A DNA stretch of 64,000 nucleotides from positions 100,401-164,400 of the forward strand of contig CANDGI010000002.1 of assembly GCA_947384285.1 (NCBI GenBank), given 5' to 3'. This document shows, in pieces, positions 25,616-34,824 of the stretch; the stretch's first letter is position 1; each line of letters starts with the position of its first letter. Source of the stretch: an uncultured Lachnospiraceae bacterium. GTDB taxonomy: Bacteria; Bacillota; Clostridia; Lachnospirales; Lachnospiraceae. The translations under genes and the position numbers were made by a program. The notes beneath the pieces were generated by a model, which made no database searches, had not been told where the DNA came from, and worked only from the letters and a program-made list of their open reading frames with translations.

Positions 25616-27928
25616 ATGTTTCATACTGCAAAAAACACTTTACAAAAAATCGCAGCAAAATACAAGGCTTTTCGGGAAAAAAGAAGCTCCCGGGAGAAAA
25701 AGCATTTTTTGAAGCCCCAGCAGAAAGAAATGCTGGTTTCCTTTTTAAACCGCTATTCTTTAATTTTTCATTATCTTTTAGCCTGCGGTGTCTGCTTCTT
25801 TATTGAAATGATTTCCAGGCATTCGTTTACCGGCGCATTTATGTTTATGTTTGACCGGAGCCTGGCATTTTTGTACAACTCAATGATTGTATTTACCTCG
25901 CTGCACCTGGTATATTTTTTCCGCCGGAGAGCTTTGATGCGCACCATAATCAGTGTAATCTGGCTGTTTTTGGGAATCATCAACGGATGCATCCTTGCGA
26001 AGCGCGTTACCCCCTTTACATACACGGATTTAAAGCTGGTAAACGACTTATTTACCATGCAGAGCAATTATTTCAGCAACGGCGAAGCCCTTGCCGTCAT
26101 CCTTCTTGTGGCGTCCGTCATTGCAGGCATCGTTGTATTGTGGAAAAAAGGCCCGAAATATCAGGGGAAGCAGAACCGTTTTGCAAGCGTCCTGGCAATC
26201 GGAGCTTTTGCATTTTTCATTCCCATGGTGACCCAGGCAGCGGTAAGCAACAATATCCTGGCGGATTACTTTGAAAATATTGCCCAGGGCTATGAGGACT
26301 ACGGATTTGTCTATAGCTTTTCCGCCAGCGTGGTGGATCAGGGCATGCCGGCTCCCCGGGATTATACCCAGGAAAATGTGGAGGAGGTTCTTTCCAGGAC
26401 AAACACCCAAGCTTCCGATGCCGATGATCTTCCCAACATTATCTGTGTGCTGCTGGAATCCTTCATCGACCCAAAAGAAGTGAATTTCCTGAACCTTTCG
26501 GAAAATCCGATTCCGAACTTTGACAACCTTTACAACAACTACTCTTCCGGTTATTTGACGGTTCCGGTGGTAGGCGCCGGCACTGCCAATACAGAATTTG
26601 AAATTCTTACCGGCATGGGCATGAAATATTTCGGCCTTGGCGAATATCCCTACAAGACCATACTGAAATCCACTTCCTGCGAAAGCATCGCTTCCGACTT
26701 AGGGAATTTAGGCTATGGATCCCATGTAGTACATAACAATGGCGGAAATTTCTACAGCCGGAGAAATGCATTTACCCAGATGGGCTTTGACAGCTTTATC
26801 AGCAAAGAAATGATGAATATCCAGGAATATACGCCTCTTGGCACCTGGCCCACCGACAATATCCTGATTGGCGAAGTGGAAAAGGCTTTGGATTCTACCG
26901 AACAGCCGGATTTTGTTTATACCATTACAGTCCAGGGGCATGGCGCTTATCCCGCCGAAAAGGTCATTGAAAATCCTGAAATCACTGTAACCGGCGCAGA
27001 AAGCGAAGCAAAAAACAATGAATGGGAATACTACGTCAACCAAATCCATGAAGTAGACAAATTCATTGCAGATTTAACGGATATGCTTTCAAAACGGGAG
27101 GAAAAAACCGTGGTTGTATTTTTCGGCGACCATCTTCCCACCATGGGGCTTACCGACGAGGATATGAAGAGCGGAAGCGTTTTCAACACCAAATACGCTA
27201 CCTGGAACAATTTTGGCATGAAAAAGGCAAACCAGGATTTAACTTCCTACCAATTGCTTGCATCTATCACAGACCAGGCCAACATCCATGAAGGAACCAT
27301 GTTTTCTCTCCATCAGGCTGGCAAGTATCAGGCCACCGAGGAATTTTCCAAGGATATGGAGCTTCTTCAATATGATATCCTCTGTGGAAAACGTTACGCT
27401 TACCAGGAAGAAGACTTATACCCCGCTTCCCAGCTGCAGATGGGCGTCCTGGATGTCACCGCAGAACGGCTGGAGGAACAGGCAGACGGCCTTCACATTT
27501 ACGGCACAAACTTTACGCCCTGGAGCAAAGTATTTATCAACGATACCAAAGTCTCCACTACCTTTGTCAGCGACACCGAACTGATTATTTCCATGGGAAG
27601 CTTTGAAGAGGGTGCAAACAGCCTGGTGGTAAACCAGATGGGTTCCTCAGATACCATCTTCCGAAGCTCCAATGTGGTTTCTTACTTGAAGCCTTTTGCT
27701 GAGACTCCCAGCGATACAGAGGAAGTCCCGGTGGAGGATACCATAGAAGATACGCCAAGCAGCATTGACAAGGAAGTAAATGGAAACCGCAGCAAGGAAC
27801 CTGCGGATGATGAGCTGCCAGAAGATGAAATCTCCGGCAATAAAGCGGATGGCAGCAAAACGGCTGGCGACGAAGCAGCTGGCAAAAAAACGCTTCCACA
27901 GACAAATGATGGGCGCTCCCTGCTTTAA
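25616..27928 (+). CDS. LTA-synthase-family membrane sulfatase/phosphoglycerol transferase
   Basis: 770 aa. About five membrane helices (residues ~45-215) precede an extracellular alkaline-phosphatase-fold domain. Catalytic features are Glu in LLESFID, the nucleophile Thr in VGAGTANTEFEILTG, and GDHLPTMG. Family members polymerise glycerol-phosphate or transfer phosphoglycerol to wall and membrane glycans. Unusual is a C-terminal extension: an IPT/TIG-like domain (residues ~620-690, DGLHIYGTNFTPWSKVFIND) and a ~70-residue acidic, low-complexity tail with no LPXTG sorting signal. It is a single gene on the plus strand, ending at palindromic element C. Confidence 0.9.
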   Translation: MFHTAKNTLQKIAAKYKAFREKRSSREKKHFLKPQQKEMLVSFLNRYSLIFHYLLACGVCFFIEMISRHSFTGAFMFMFDRSLAFLYNSMIVFTSLHLVYFFRRRALMRTIISVIWLFLGIINGCILAKRVTPFTYTDLKLVNDLFTMQSNYFSNGEALAVILLVASVIAGIVVLWKKGPKYQGKQNRFASVLAIGAFAFFIPMVTQAAVSNNILADYFENIAQGYEDYGFVYSFSASVVDQGMPAPRDYTQENVEEVLSRTNTQASDADDLPNIICVLLESFIDPKEVNFLNLSENPIPNFDNLYNNYSSGYLTVPVVGAGTANTEFEILTGMGMKYFGLGEYPYKTILKSTSCESIASDLGNLGYGSHVVHNNGGNFYSRRNAFTQMGFDSFISKEMMNIQEYTPLGTWPTDNILIGEVEKALDSTEQPDFVYTITVQGHGAYPAEKVIENPEITVTGAESEAKNNEWEYYVNQIHEVDKFIADLTDMLSKREEKTVVVFFGDHLPTMGLTDEDMKSGSVFNTKYATWNNFGMKKANQDLTSYQLLASITDQANIHEGTMFSLHQAGKYQATEEFSKDMELLQYDILCGKRYAYQEEDLYPASQLQMGVLDVTAERLEEQADGLHIYGTNFTPWSKVFINDTKVSTTFVSDTELIISMGSFEEGANSLVVNQMGSSDTIFRSSNVVSYLKPFAETPSDTEEVPVEDTIEDTPSSIDKEVNGNRSKEPADDELPEDEISGNKADGSKTAGDEAAGKKTLPQTNDGRSLL

Positions 27929-27968
27929 CCACTGCCACAAGAATTATAAAAAATAGTTACAAACATAC

Positions 27969-28067
27969 AAGGGGCTGTCGGGAAATGAATTTTCCTGCAA
28001 TATACCGCTGTGCCGCTGAAGGCATCCGTATATATTGCAGATAACTTATCATTTCCCAACAGCCCCT
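27969..28067. repeat. Palindromic interspersed element, copy C
   Basis: Termini AGGGGCTGTCGGGAAATGA (27970-27988) and the complement at 28049-28067 match 18/19, and internal arms around TATATTGCAG resemble copies A and B. It lies between two convergent genes, 3 bp from the next stop, so it may serve as a bidirectional terminator. Confidence 0.8.
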
Positions 28068-28070
28068 CTT

Positions 28071-29231
28071 TCAGGGATTACACCGTTTACATGGCTCATA
28101 TCCCTGCTCTTCCAATTTTTGCGGCGTCAGATTGCTATACTCTTTATTTTCTTCCTGTATCTGCTCCACACTGCCGCAGGATTTATGGTGATACTTCTTT
28201 GTATTGGTATTGAGGATATATTCGTTTTTTGCCTCCCCCTTGTCTTTGCCGGCGCCGTAGTCCGTCCCTGCTTTTTCCATTTCTGCTCCCTGTGCTCCCA
28301 AAGGCTCCCCTGCCTTCCAGCTTTCACTGGGAGAACAATTCCAGGTGATTTCCGTTCCATCTGAAACCGCTACAATGGTTCCCTGCTCATCTGTCCGATA
28401 CACCTTTGCACCGATACTGCGGAAATTATTCATCGCGCCTGCCCTGGGATGCCCATAGCTGTTTCCTTCCCCACAGCTTATCACCACGGACGTCGGCCCC
28501 ACCTCCTCCAAAAATGCCATCGTATTGGCTGTATCGCTTCCATGGTGGGCGGCTTTCAAAACATCTGCTGACAAGTCCACATTCTCTTCTATCATATCCT
28601 GTTCCGCTTCTTCCTCTGCATCCCCGGTAAACACAAAACGGTTCTCCCCGAACTGGAGGAGTATGCCCACAGAATAATTATTCCAGTTATCCCCATAATC
28701 TTCCCCTGTGGGAGAAATTACGGTAAACTCTGCATTTCCCAGGGTATAGACATCCCCTGCTTCAGGATATGTAATCTTCTTCCCCTTGTCCTCAATAACC
28801 TCCAATACCTCCTGATATGTTTTCGTATCCTTCTGCAAATCTGGAAGTATCACGGTATCCCAGGAAAATTTATATAAAACCACATCCAATCCCCCTACAT
28901 GGTCTGCATCCGGGTGGGTCCCAATCACATAATCCAGGTTTTCCACTCCCTGATACTGTAAATAGGACTGCAGCACAGTTCCCTTATCGTTGTTTCCCCC
29001 ATCAATCAGCATGGCATGATTTCCCTGCCGGATCAGGGTGGCGTCTCCCTGCCCTACATCCATAAAATGGATTTCCAGCGTCTCGCCGTTGGTATCCCGG
29101 TATTCCCGGACTGCTTGGCTTCCTTCTGGGGACTTTCCTGTTATAAAATTTCCACAGCCTGCCGCCTGCGATAGTGCGAGCAGCAATAATAGTAGAAATC
29201 CTGCTCTTGCCCGTCTTATTCTGCTTTTCAT
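28071..29231 (-). CDS. ComEC-like metallo-beta-lactamase lipoprotein with Cys-rich C-terminal module
   Basis: 386 aa. A signal peptide ends in a lipobox (LSQAAGC, Cys26), so it should be anchored outside the membrane. The core is the ComEC/Rec2-type metallo-beta-lactamase fold (MDVGQGDATLI, GTHPDADHVGG, FTGDAEEEAE, AAHHGSDTANT) found in competence DNA nucleases and related phosphodiesterases. The last ~50 residues (NTNTKKYHHKSCGSVEQI to CKRCNP) are a zinc-ribbon-like module often attached to secreted nucleases. No ComEC membrane domain is present. It probably acts on extracellular nucleic acid or phosphodiester substrates. Confidence 0.87.
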   Translation of the reverse strand: MKSRIRRARAGFLLLLLLALSQAAGCGNFITGKSPEGSQAVREYRDTNGETLEIHFMDVGQGDATLIRQGNHAMLIDGGNNDKGTVLQSYLQYQGVENLDYVIGTHPDADHVGGLDVVLYKFSWDTVILPDLQKDTKTYQEVLEVIEDKGKKITYPEAGDVYTLGNAEFTVISPTGEDYGDNWNNYSVGILLQFGENRFVFTGDAEEEAEQDMIEENVDLSADVLKAAHHGSDTANTMAFLEEVGPTSVVISCGEGNSYGHPRAGAMNNFRSIGAKVYRTDEQGTIVAVSDGTEITWNCSPSESWKAGEPLGAQGAEMEKAGTDYGAGKDKGEAKNEYILNTNTKKYHHKSCGSVEQIQEENKEYSNLTPQKLEEQGYEPCKRCNP

Positions 29232-29401
29232 AGTTTTTCCTCTTTCTGTCCTAATACTACGATGAATTTTTTATCTTTGGATACAAACGAAACCAGCGGA
29301 CCGAAATGTTAATGGTTCGCTTTAGACGCCTGGTAAATTGTATTGGCGCATACGGTAGATTCTGTATTGTAGATTAGAATATAAATTTTTACGGCAACAA
29401 A

Positions 29402-29425
29402 CAGGCGGACTGATTGAGCCGCCTG
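29402..29425 (-). terminator. Probable terminator
   Basis: CAGGCGG (29402-29408) pairs with CCGCCTG (29419-29425), 10-nt loop, followed on the minus strand by TTTGTTG. It lies 32 bp after the stop of the gene at 29457-30356. The rest of 29232-29456 shows nothing I recognise. Confidence 0.5.
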
Positions 29426-29456
29426 CTTATTTCTGTTATTGTTTTGTTGGAAGTTT

Positions 29457-30356
29457 TTAGAGGTTGAAGTCTACCACGATTCCTTTGATTTCCTCTGGCA
29501 ACAGACTCTGTTCTTCTAAAATCTGCTGGGTGTTTTCCAGGATTTCCTGCTGCTTTTTTATAATGTCCTGGGTTAATGCGGGATGATTTACCTGGGTATT
29601 TACTCTGTTTTCTCTTGCTTTTCTGCGTTTTTCCAATTCTTCTTCGATTTCCGCTGCCTGCTTTTCCCGCTCTATCTGAGCTTCTTTCATCTGTTCTTCC
29701 TGCTCTGTTTTCTCCTCTTTTGCTTCCTCTGCTTTTTCCACGGTCTCTTCCATCTTCTCGTCTACCGCTTCTTTTGACTCATTGAACAGCATTCCTATGG
29801 CTTCCTTGCTGGCATTTTCCATGGTTTCCTCTGCCGCTTTTGCGGCGTCCACCATGCCATGATGCTTCAAGGCTTCCTGCTTGATGGATTTGATTGCGCT
29901 GGTGGAATCAGAAACCATGGACTGCCCATTGACCATCTCTGCCTTCCAGTATTCCTCCATCTTATCCAGGTCTTTTACATAGGCCTCATAATCCTCTCCG
30001 CCCTCTGGATACTCTTCCTTTAACTGCTCCTTCTGCTCCTGGATATTCTTCAGCTCCTTGGAAGCCGCCAATGCCTGTTCTTTTCCCTCTGCAATCTGCT
30101 CCCGGCATTCGTCCATCACCGCATCCACCTCAGAATCCGACTCAAACTGCTGCTTTACAAAATACATGGCATCCTGCATTGCCTTTTTCTTTTTCTCTGC
30201 AATCCCATCCTGGAACAGGTTCAGTTCCGAAGCCTGGACGCTCTGAGCCTTCTTCTCTTTCTCCTGCTGGATCTTTTCTGCATTTTGTTCCAGACGGTCT
30301 TTTCCATAACTGCTCTTTACCAATGTCTCTTTCTCTGTTACGTTTCCAATCTTCAT
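29457..30356 (-). CDS. Uncharacterised coiled-coil protein, probable sigma-28 regulon member
   Basis: 299 aa, very charged (Glu/Lys/Gln-rich) and almost all helical, with a long coiled coil at about residues 190-250 (EKMEETVEKAEEAKEEKTEQ). No signal peptide or membrane segment. The start at 30356 follows GGGGAAG; an in-frame ATG 17 codons upstream is possible. A flagellar-type promoter at 30453-30479 suggests a flagellar or chemotaxis accessory role. No known family recognised. Confidence 0.7.
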   Translation of the reverse strand: MKIGNVTEKETLVKSSYGKDRLEQNAEKIQQEKEKKAQSVQASELNLFQDGIAEKKKKAMQDAMYFVKQQFESDSEVDAVMDECREQIAEGKEQALAASKELKNIQEQKEQLKEEYPEGGEDYEAYVKDLDKMEEYWKAEMVNGQSMVSDSTSAIKSIKQEALKHHGMVDAAKAAEETMENASKEAIGMLFNESKEAVDEKMEETVEKAEEAKEEKTEQEEQMKEAQIEREKQAAEIEEELEKRRKARENRVNTQVNHPALTQDIIKKQQEILENTQQILEEQSLLPEEIKGIVVDFNL

Positions 30357-30452
30357 GTCTCTTCCCCTTTCCGTCAACACCTTTTCCAGCACACTCCATT
30401 GGTTCATCCTTTCGGGAACCAGGCTTACGCTTCTATATATGTTCTGTACTAT

Positions 30453-30479
30453 ATATCGGTTTTTCCTGGTATTTCCTTA
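30453..30479 (-). promoter_or_regulatory. Sigma-28-type promoter
   Basis: On the minus strand TAAG (30476-30479), exactly 15 bp, then ACCGATAT (30453-30460): 3/4 and 6/8 of the consensus, with the same CCGATAT core as the promoters at 10067 and 15879. It drives the gene at 29457-30356. Confidence 0.55.
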
Positions 30480-30518
30480 CTTTTTCTTCCATAACAGTTG
30501 TAAAAAGACATTATTTTG

Positions 30519-30935
30519 TCATAAAAGGCCCCTTTCCCACTCCACCAAATCTCCAAGGGTCACCTGATCCACCACCCCGTTGATGGCGTCATAAAGCATC
30601 TGCCAAAGGCGCAGCGTGACACAGCTCCTGCTGCGGCTGCAGGAATTTTCTTCCTCCTCCAGGCAGGAAACAGGGGCAAGGCTCCCTTCTATCTGGCGCA
30701 GTATCATCCCTACCGTGTATTCCTCCGGCTTTTTTGCCAGCGTATAGCCGCCCCCTGGCCCGCGCATGCTCTTCACATAGCCGCACTTTTGCAAAACGGA
30801 AATAATCTGCTCCAGATACTTGACAGAAATTTCCTGCCGCGCCGCCACATCCTTCAATTTGACCATCTTATCTTCTTCCAACGCCAAATCCAGCATCAGG
30901 CGTAAGGCATACCGGCCTTTTGTAGAAACCTTCAT
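30519..30935 (-). CDS. Rrf2-family transcriptional regulator (IscR/CymR-like)
   Basis: 138 aa. An N-terminal winged helix begins MKVSTKGRYALRLMLDLA and continues SVKYLEQIISVLQKCGYVKS and RGPGGGYTLAK, which is diagnostic. Three cysteines (SCLEEEENSC and SRSRSC, near residues 92-106) resemble the Fe-S ligands of IscR, so it may sense iron-sulfur or oxidative status. The ATG at 30935 is preferred over an earlier frame start. Its targets are not shown here. Confidence 0.88.
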   Translation of the reverse strand: MKVSTKGRYALRLMLDLALEEDKMVKLKDVAARQEISVKYLEQIISVLQKCGYVKSMRGPGGGYTLAKKPEEYTVGMILRQIEGSLAPVSCLEEEENSCSRSRSCVTLRLWQMLYDAINGVVDQVTLGDLVEWERGLL

Positions 30936-30942
30936 ACCTTGC

Positions 30943-32049
30943 CTACTCCTCTTCTTCCTTCTCACGCTCCAAGAGACTCTTCTGATAGTTCATATTGGAA
31001 ATCACCATCAATGCAATTTTAAACAGCATAGCATCCTCAAAGGTGCGGATATCAAGTCCCAGAACCTTCTCTATCCGCTCCAGCCGGTAGACCAGCGTAT
31101 TCCGGTGCACATAAAGCTGTCTTGCCGTCTCCGAAATATTCAGGTTATTTTCAAAAAACTTGTTAATGGTCACCGTAGTTTCCTCATCAAAAATATCCGG
31201 TATCTTTTCCCCGAACACTTCCCGCAAAAACATTTCGCATAAGCTGATGGGAATCTGGTAAATCAGCCGGCCGATGCCAAGATTTGCGTAGGAAATGGTA
31301 TGATCCTCCACGTAGAAAATACTTCCCACCTCCAAAGCCATTTTCGCCTCCTGGTAGGAACGTGCAATATCCTGCAGCAAATCCACCCGGTTGCCATAGC
31401 CTACCCGAACTCTCACCATGGCTTCTGTCTGAAGGTTATCCACAATCATTTCCGCCAGGCTTTCCAATTCCCGGTCCTCCTCAATATCACGGACATCCTT
31501 CACCAATATTACGGATTTCTCATCCACCTCTGTAATAAAATCCCTGGTGGTTGCAGCAAAAAGATTTTTCACTGTCTCCATCACCACACCGTCTTTTTTC
31601 CCAGAAACCTCGATAATAAACACTACCCTCTGCGCTGCCTCAATATGCAGTTTCTTTGCCTTATTATACATATCTACAACGAGCATATTGCCCAGCACCA
31701 CATTCTGCATGAAGCTGTTCCGGTCAAACTGCTCCCGGAATGCGCTGACCATATTGCGTATCTGGCAGGCGGCCAGCCGTCCGATCATATAGGCTTCTTC
31801 ACTGCTGGCACGGGCAAGCAGAATATATTCCAGTTCATTCTCAATGACAATTTTAAAAAAGTGGCAGCCTGACAGCATCTGGCTCTCTGCCATGGAATCT
31901 GCAAAAAGGCTGATGGCAGCCTCCAAGTCCTCCTGCGGCTGGTATGTAGCGGCTAAAAGCTTGCCTTTGTCGCTGTAAAGCGCAAGGTCAATCCGGGATA
32001 TCTCCTTAATTTCTTCCAATGTAACCTGTAGTTTATGATTTGACAGCAT
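30943..32049 (-). CDS. CdaR/PucR-type transcriptional regulator
   Basis: 368 aa. The N-terminal half looks like a sensory domain (LEEIKEISRIDLALYSDKGK, LFADSMAES). The C-terminus has the PucR-type helix-turn-helix (NLNISETARQLYVHRNTLVYRL), as in carbohydrate-diacid regulators. It lies just downstream of the sugar-ABC ATPase gene, but a terminator separates them. It ends 7 bp before the Rrf2 start, so these two regulators probably share a transcript. Confidence 0.85.
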   Translation of the reverse strand: MLSNHKLQVTLEEIKEISRIDLALYSDKGKLLAATYQPQEDLEAAISLFADSMAESQMLSGCHFFKIVIENELEYILLARASSEEAYMIGRLAACQIRNMVSAFREQFDRNSFMQNVVLGNMLVVDMYNKAKKLHIEAAQRVVFIIEVSGKKDGVVMETVKNLFAATTRDFITEVDEKSVILVKDVRDIEEDRELESLAEMIVDNLQTEAMVRVRVGYGNRVDLLQDIARSYQEAKMALEVGSIFYVEDHTISYANLGIGRLIYQIPISLCEMFLREVFGEKIPDIFDEETTVTINKFFENNLNISETARQLYVHRNTLVYRLERIEKVLGLDIRTFEDAMLFKIALMVISNMNYQKSLLEREKEEEE

Positions 32050-32070
32050 ATTCTCTCTCCATTATGGTAT

Positions 32071-32108
32071 GATAAAGCGGAAGCAACACATTTCTGCATC
32101 GCTTCCGC
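32071..32108 (-). terminator. Terminator after the ABC ATPase gene
   Basis: GCGGAAGC (32077-32084) pairs with GCTTCCGC (32101-32108), followed on the minus strand by TTTATC. It lies 31 bp after the msmK/ugpC-type stop. Confidence 0.65.
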
Positions 32109-32138
32109 ACATTCGTGTTATGAAATTATATTACCGGA

Positions 32139-33245
32139 TTAGTGGGTAATTGTCAATTCTGTTTCTTTATCAAATACATGGATTGCATTTACATCCATTG
32201 CAATCTTAATTGCATCGCCCAGACGAGCCGGTGTGCTGGAGGATACCTTTGCTGTCATGCTGGTTCCATTGATGGTGTAGTACAATAATACTTCTGAACC
32301 AAGCAATTCGTATCCGGTAACCTTTGTATTAAATACACTGTCCTTATGAGCTTCCAAAGCAGCTGGAGAATCATCAATATCCTCTGGACGGATACCAACT
32401 ACAACAGTCTTGCCATTGTAACCAGCCAGTTTCTTAGATTTTTCAGCTGGAAGTGCGATGGTGGTATCGCCAATCTTTAAGGAAGCTTTGTCGCCTTCTA
32501 CCTTGCAGACAGCATCCAGGAAGTTCATCTGAGGAGATCCGATGAATCCAGCTACAAACAAGTTATTCGGCTCATTGTATAATTTCTGGGGAGAATCTAC
32601 CTGCATGATGATTCCGTCTTTCAATACAACGATTCTGGTTCCCAGTGTCATAGCCTCTGTCTGGTCATGTGTTACGTAGATGATGGTTGCGCCCAGTCTC
32701 TGATGCAGGGAAGCAATCTCAGCACGCATCTGCACACGAAGCTTTGCATCCAGGTTGGATAACGGTTCGTCCATCAGGAATACCTTTGGCTCACGGACAA
32801 TTGCACGTCCCATAGCAACACGCTGTCTCTGTCCACCGGATAAAGCCTTCGGCTTACGGTCTAATAATTTTTCCAAATCAAGGATTCTTGCTGCTTCTTC
32901 TACCTTCTGCTTGATTTCTTCCTTCGGAACTTTTCTCAATTTCAATCCGAATGCCATATTGTCAAATACAGTCATATGAGGATACAATGCGTAGTTCTGG
33001 AATACCATTGCAATATCCCTGTCCTTCGGCTCTACATCGTTCACTACTCTTCCGTCGATGGACAGCTCGCCAGATGAAATTTCTTCCAAACCTGCTACCA
33101 TACGGAGCGTTGTAGATTTTCCACATCCGGAAGGCCCTACGAAAATGATAAATTCTTTGTCTTCGATTTCAAGGTTAAAATCCTTAACAGCTTCAAAACC
33201 ATTGGGATATTTTTTACAAATGTTCTTTAATGATAAACTTGCCAT
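32139..33245 (-). CDS. ugpC: Sugar ABC transporter ATP-binding protein (UgpC/MsmK type)
   Basis: 368 aa, full length. It is the shared ATPase that powers several carbohydrate importers in Firmicutes. Walker A is GPSGCGKST, the signature is LSGGQRQR, Walker B is VFLMDEPLSNLD, and a C-terminal TOBE/OB region (from about 240) is where MalK-type regulation occurs. It stands alone with no permease nearby, as expected for a multitask ATPase. Codon use looks like that of a highly expressed gene. GGAGG precedes the start. Confidence 0.92.
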   Translation of the reverse strand: MASLSLKNICKKYPNGFEAVKDFNLEIEDKEFIIFVGPSGCGKSTTLRMVAGLEEISSGELSIDGRVVNDVEPKDRDIAMVFQNYALYPHMTVFDNMAFGLKLRKVPKEEIKQKVEEAARILDLEKLLDRKPKALSGGQRQRVAMGRAIVREPKVFLMDEPLSNLDAKLRVQMRAEIASLHQRLGATIIYVTHDQTEAMTLGTRIVVLKDGIIMQVDSPQKLYNEPNNLFVAGFIGSPQMNFLDAVCKVEGDKASLKIGDTTIALPAEKSKKLAGYNGKTVVVGIRPEDIDDSPAALEAHKDSVFNTKVTGYELLGSEVLLYYTINGTSMTAKVSSSTPARLGDAIKIAMDVNAIHVFDKETELTITH

Positions 33246-33454
33246 TTTTAACTTCCTCCTGTAATTTTCTGTCCAAGCAGAATTCTTTATGAGAATATAC
33301 TATCAGACTTCCATAAAAATTACTACCTGCCAACTGTACAAAAAGAAATACCCTTTCCTGTCTAATCTGCCAAGAAAGGATATCCATTTTTTCTTCCTTC
33401 GTCACATTAACGAAATTTTTTATATTTAATATACAATTTGACGAATTCCATCTT

Positions 33455-33889
33455 TTATTGGACGCCTGTGGTTCCAAACCCTCCCCGGTTTTCATTGCTC
33501 AGGGAAGATTTTTCCTGAAACAGAATCTCGGGCTGGTTCTCTACAATGCGGAACTGGCAGATTCTGTCGTTCTTGTATATCACGGTATCCTTTGTGGCAT
33601 ATACCGGCATCCTCCACATATCCTGATCTCCGCAGTAGCTTCCGTCAATCACTCCGCAGCTGTTGGTCTGCAAAATGCCGTAATTCTTAAATGTGGAGCT
33701 TCTGGGCACTACATGGGCTTCGTAGCCTGCCGGAAGCTCCATGGCTACCCCGAGAGGAATTAATTTGAAATCGCCTGCCTTCAGTTCCACAGTCTCACTT
33801 GCCCTCAGATCAATCCAATCGGATTTTCCGCCTATGTACTCCAGCTTTTCCATCTCTTTATCAAAATATTTGATTTTGATTACTTCCAT
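33455..33889 (-). CDS. dut: dUTP diphosphatase (trimeric type)
   Basis: 144 aa. It removes dUTP and supplies dUMP. Motifs in order are [31 protein letters not shown], an NDRICQF region, and the C-terminal lid GGFGTTGVQ, all five being present. Its ATG overlaps the upstream stop (TGATG), so it is coupled to the transglycosylase gene. Confidence 0.92.
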   Translation of the reverse strand: MEVIKIKYFDKEMEKLEYIGGKSDWIDLRASETVELKAGDFKLIPLGVAMELPAGYEAHVVPRSSTFKNYGILQTNSCGVIDGSYCGDQDMWRMPVYATKDTVIYKNDRICQFRIVENQPEILFQEKSSLSNENRGGFGTTGVQ

Positions 33890-34671
33890 CAGATGCCGCC
33901 TCCCAGCAGGTTCATGGCTACCGGGTTGAATTTCAAATCCTGATAAGCGCGGTAGGAATCTGATTCTCCCTCCTGCTTCTCTGCTTCTTCCTGTTCCTTT
34001 TCCTGCTGTGCTTCCTGTATCTTTGTGTAGAGCTCAATAAACTTAAGATAATCTTCATAGGAAAAAAGCTGCTCTAAAATACTCTGATAATAGCTCTCCT
34101 CGGCCTCCTCCACGGTGGCTGCCTGGATACTGCCCCTTGCAGACGCATTCTGGCTGCTGCCATTTACCGCATAGGAAGCATTGGGCGCTGCAACTCCCTC
34201 ATTCATAAACTGGGTAACTTTTACCACGTAATTCTGCGTCTCCTTGAAAGGCGGAATGCCGCCATATTTTGCCACGTTATTGCTTCCTGCATTGTAAGCT
34301 GCCAATGCAAGGCTGATATCCCCATTGTACTCCTGCAGCATCTGGCTGATATACTTTGTCCCTCCCATAATATTCTGATAAGGGTCAAAAGAATCTGTCA
34401 CGCCCAGCTCTCTTGCAGTGGCCGGCATCAATTGCATAATTCCCTGTGCCCCGGCCTTGGAGGTTACATCCGGCCTGAAATCAGATTCGGCTTTTGCAAT
34501 TGCTTTGATCAGGTTCTTGGGTACGTTGTATTTTTGCGCTGCCTCTTCAAAAATCTGCTCCAAAGAAGCTGTCGTCTGTAAGTATGAAGAAAAATCTTCT
34601 CCCTGGCCTGACACAGAAGCGGCTGCCTGTGTTCCTGTGCCATCCGTGCCCTGTATCCCATTTACTCTCAT
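33889..34671 (-). CDS. Lytic transglycosylase (SLT domain)
   Basis: 260 aa. The SLT domain (residues ~40-155) carries catalytic Glu in [14 protein letters not shown], then [14 protein letters not shown] and [13 protein letters not shown]. It has no signal peptide, a low-complexity linker and a charged helical C-terminus. It cleaves peptidoglycan; absence of a signal suggests export by another route, for example the flagellar system, but that is inference. I chose the ATG at 34671 with GGGAG 10 bp upstream; a TTG start nine codons earlier is possible. Confidence 0.85.
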   Translation of the reverse strand: MRVNGIQGTDGTGTQAAASVSGQGEDFSSYLQTTASLEQIFEEAAQKYNVPKNLIKAIAKAESDFRPDVTSKAGAQGIMQLMPATARELGVTDSFDPYQNIMGGTKYISQMLQEYNGDISLALAAYNAGSNNVAKYGGIPPFKETQNYVVKVTQFMNEGVAAPNASYAVNGSSQNASARGSIQAATVEEAEESYYQSILEQLFSYEDYLKFIELYTKIQEAQQEKEQEEAEKQEGESDSYRAYQDLKFNPVAMNLLGGGI

Positions 34672-34824
34672 ATCGCTTAGGCTCCCTTCTATTACCAAGT
34701 AAATTCTATGTACCGCCCTGGCAGCGAAATGCCGCAGAACGGTTTCCTATAAAAGCTTTCCACTTCCATAGGAAAGACGGCCATGCGGCTCGTCGCACGA
34801 TAGGACTGGCATAACGATAGTTTC

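Noticed and set aside
34735-34824. Repeated TTTCCTAT/ATAGGAAA motifs and a GGCCATGCGGC word shared with 42507-42522
   Set aside because: They can form a hairpin between genes, but the shared word is 14/16 over a short length and no element boundaries can be defined.
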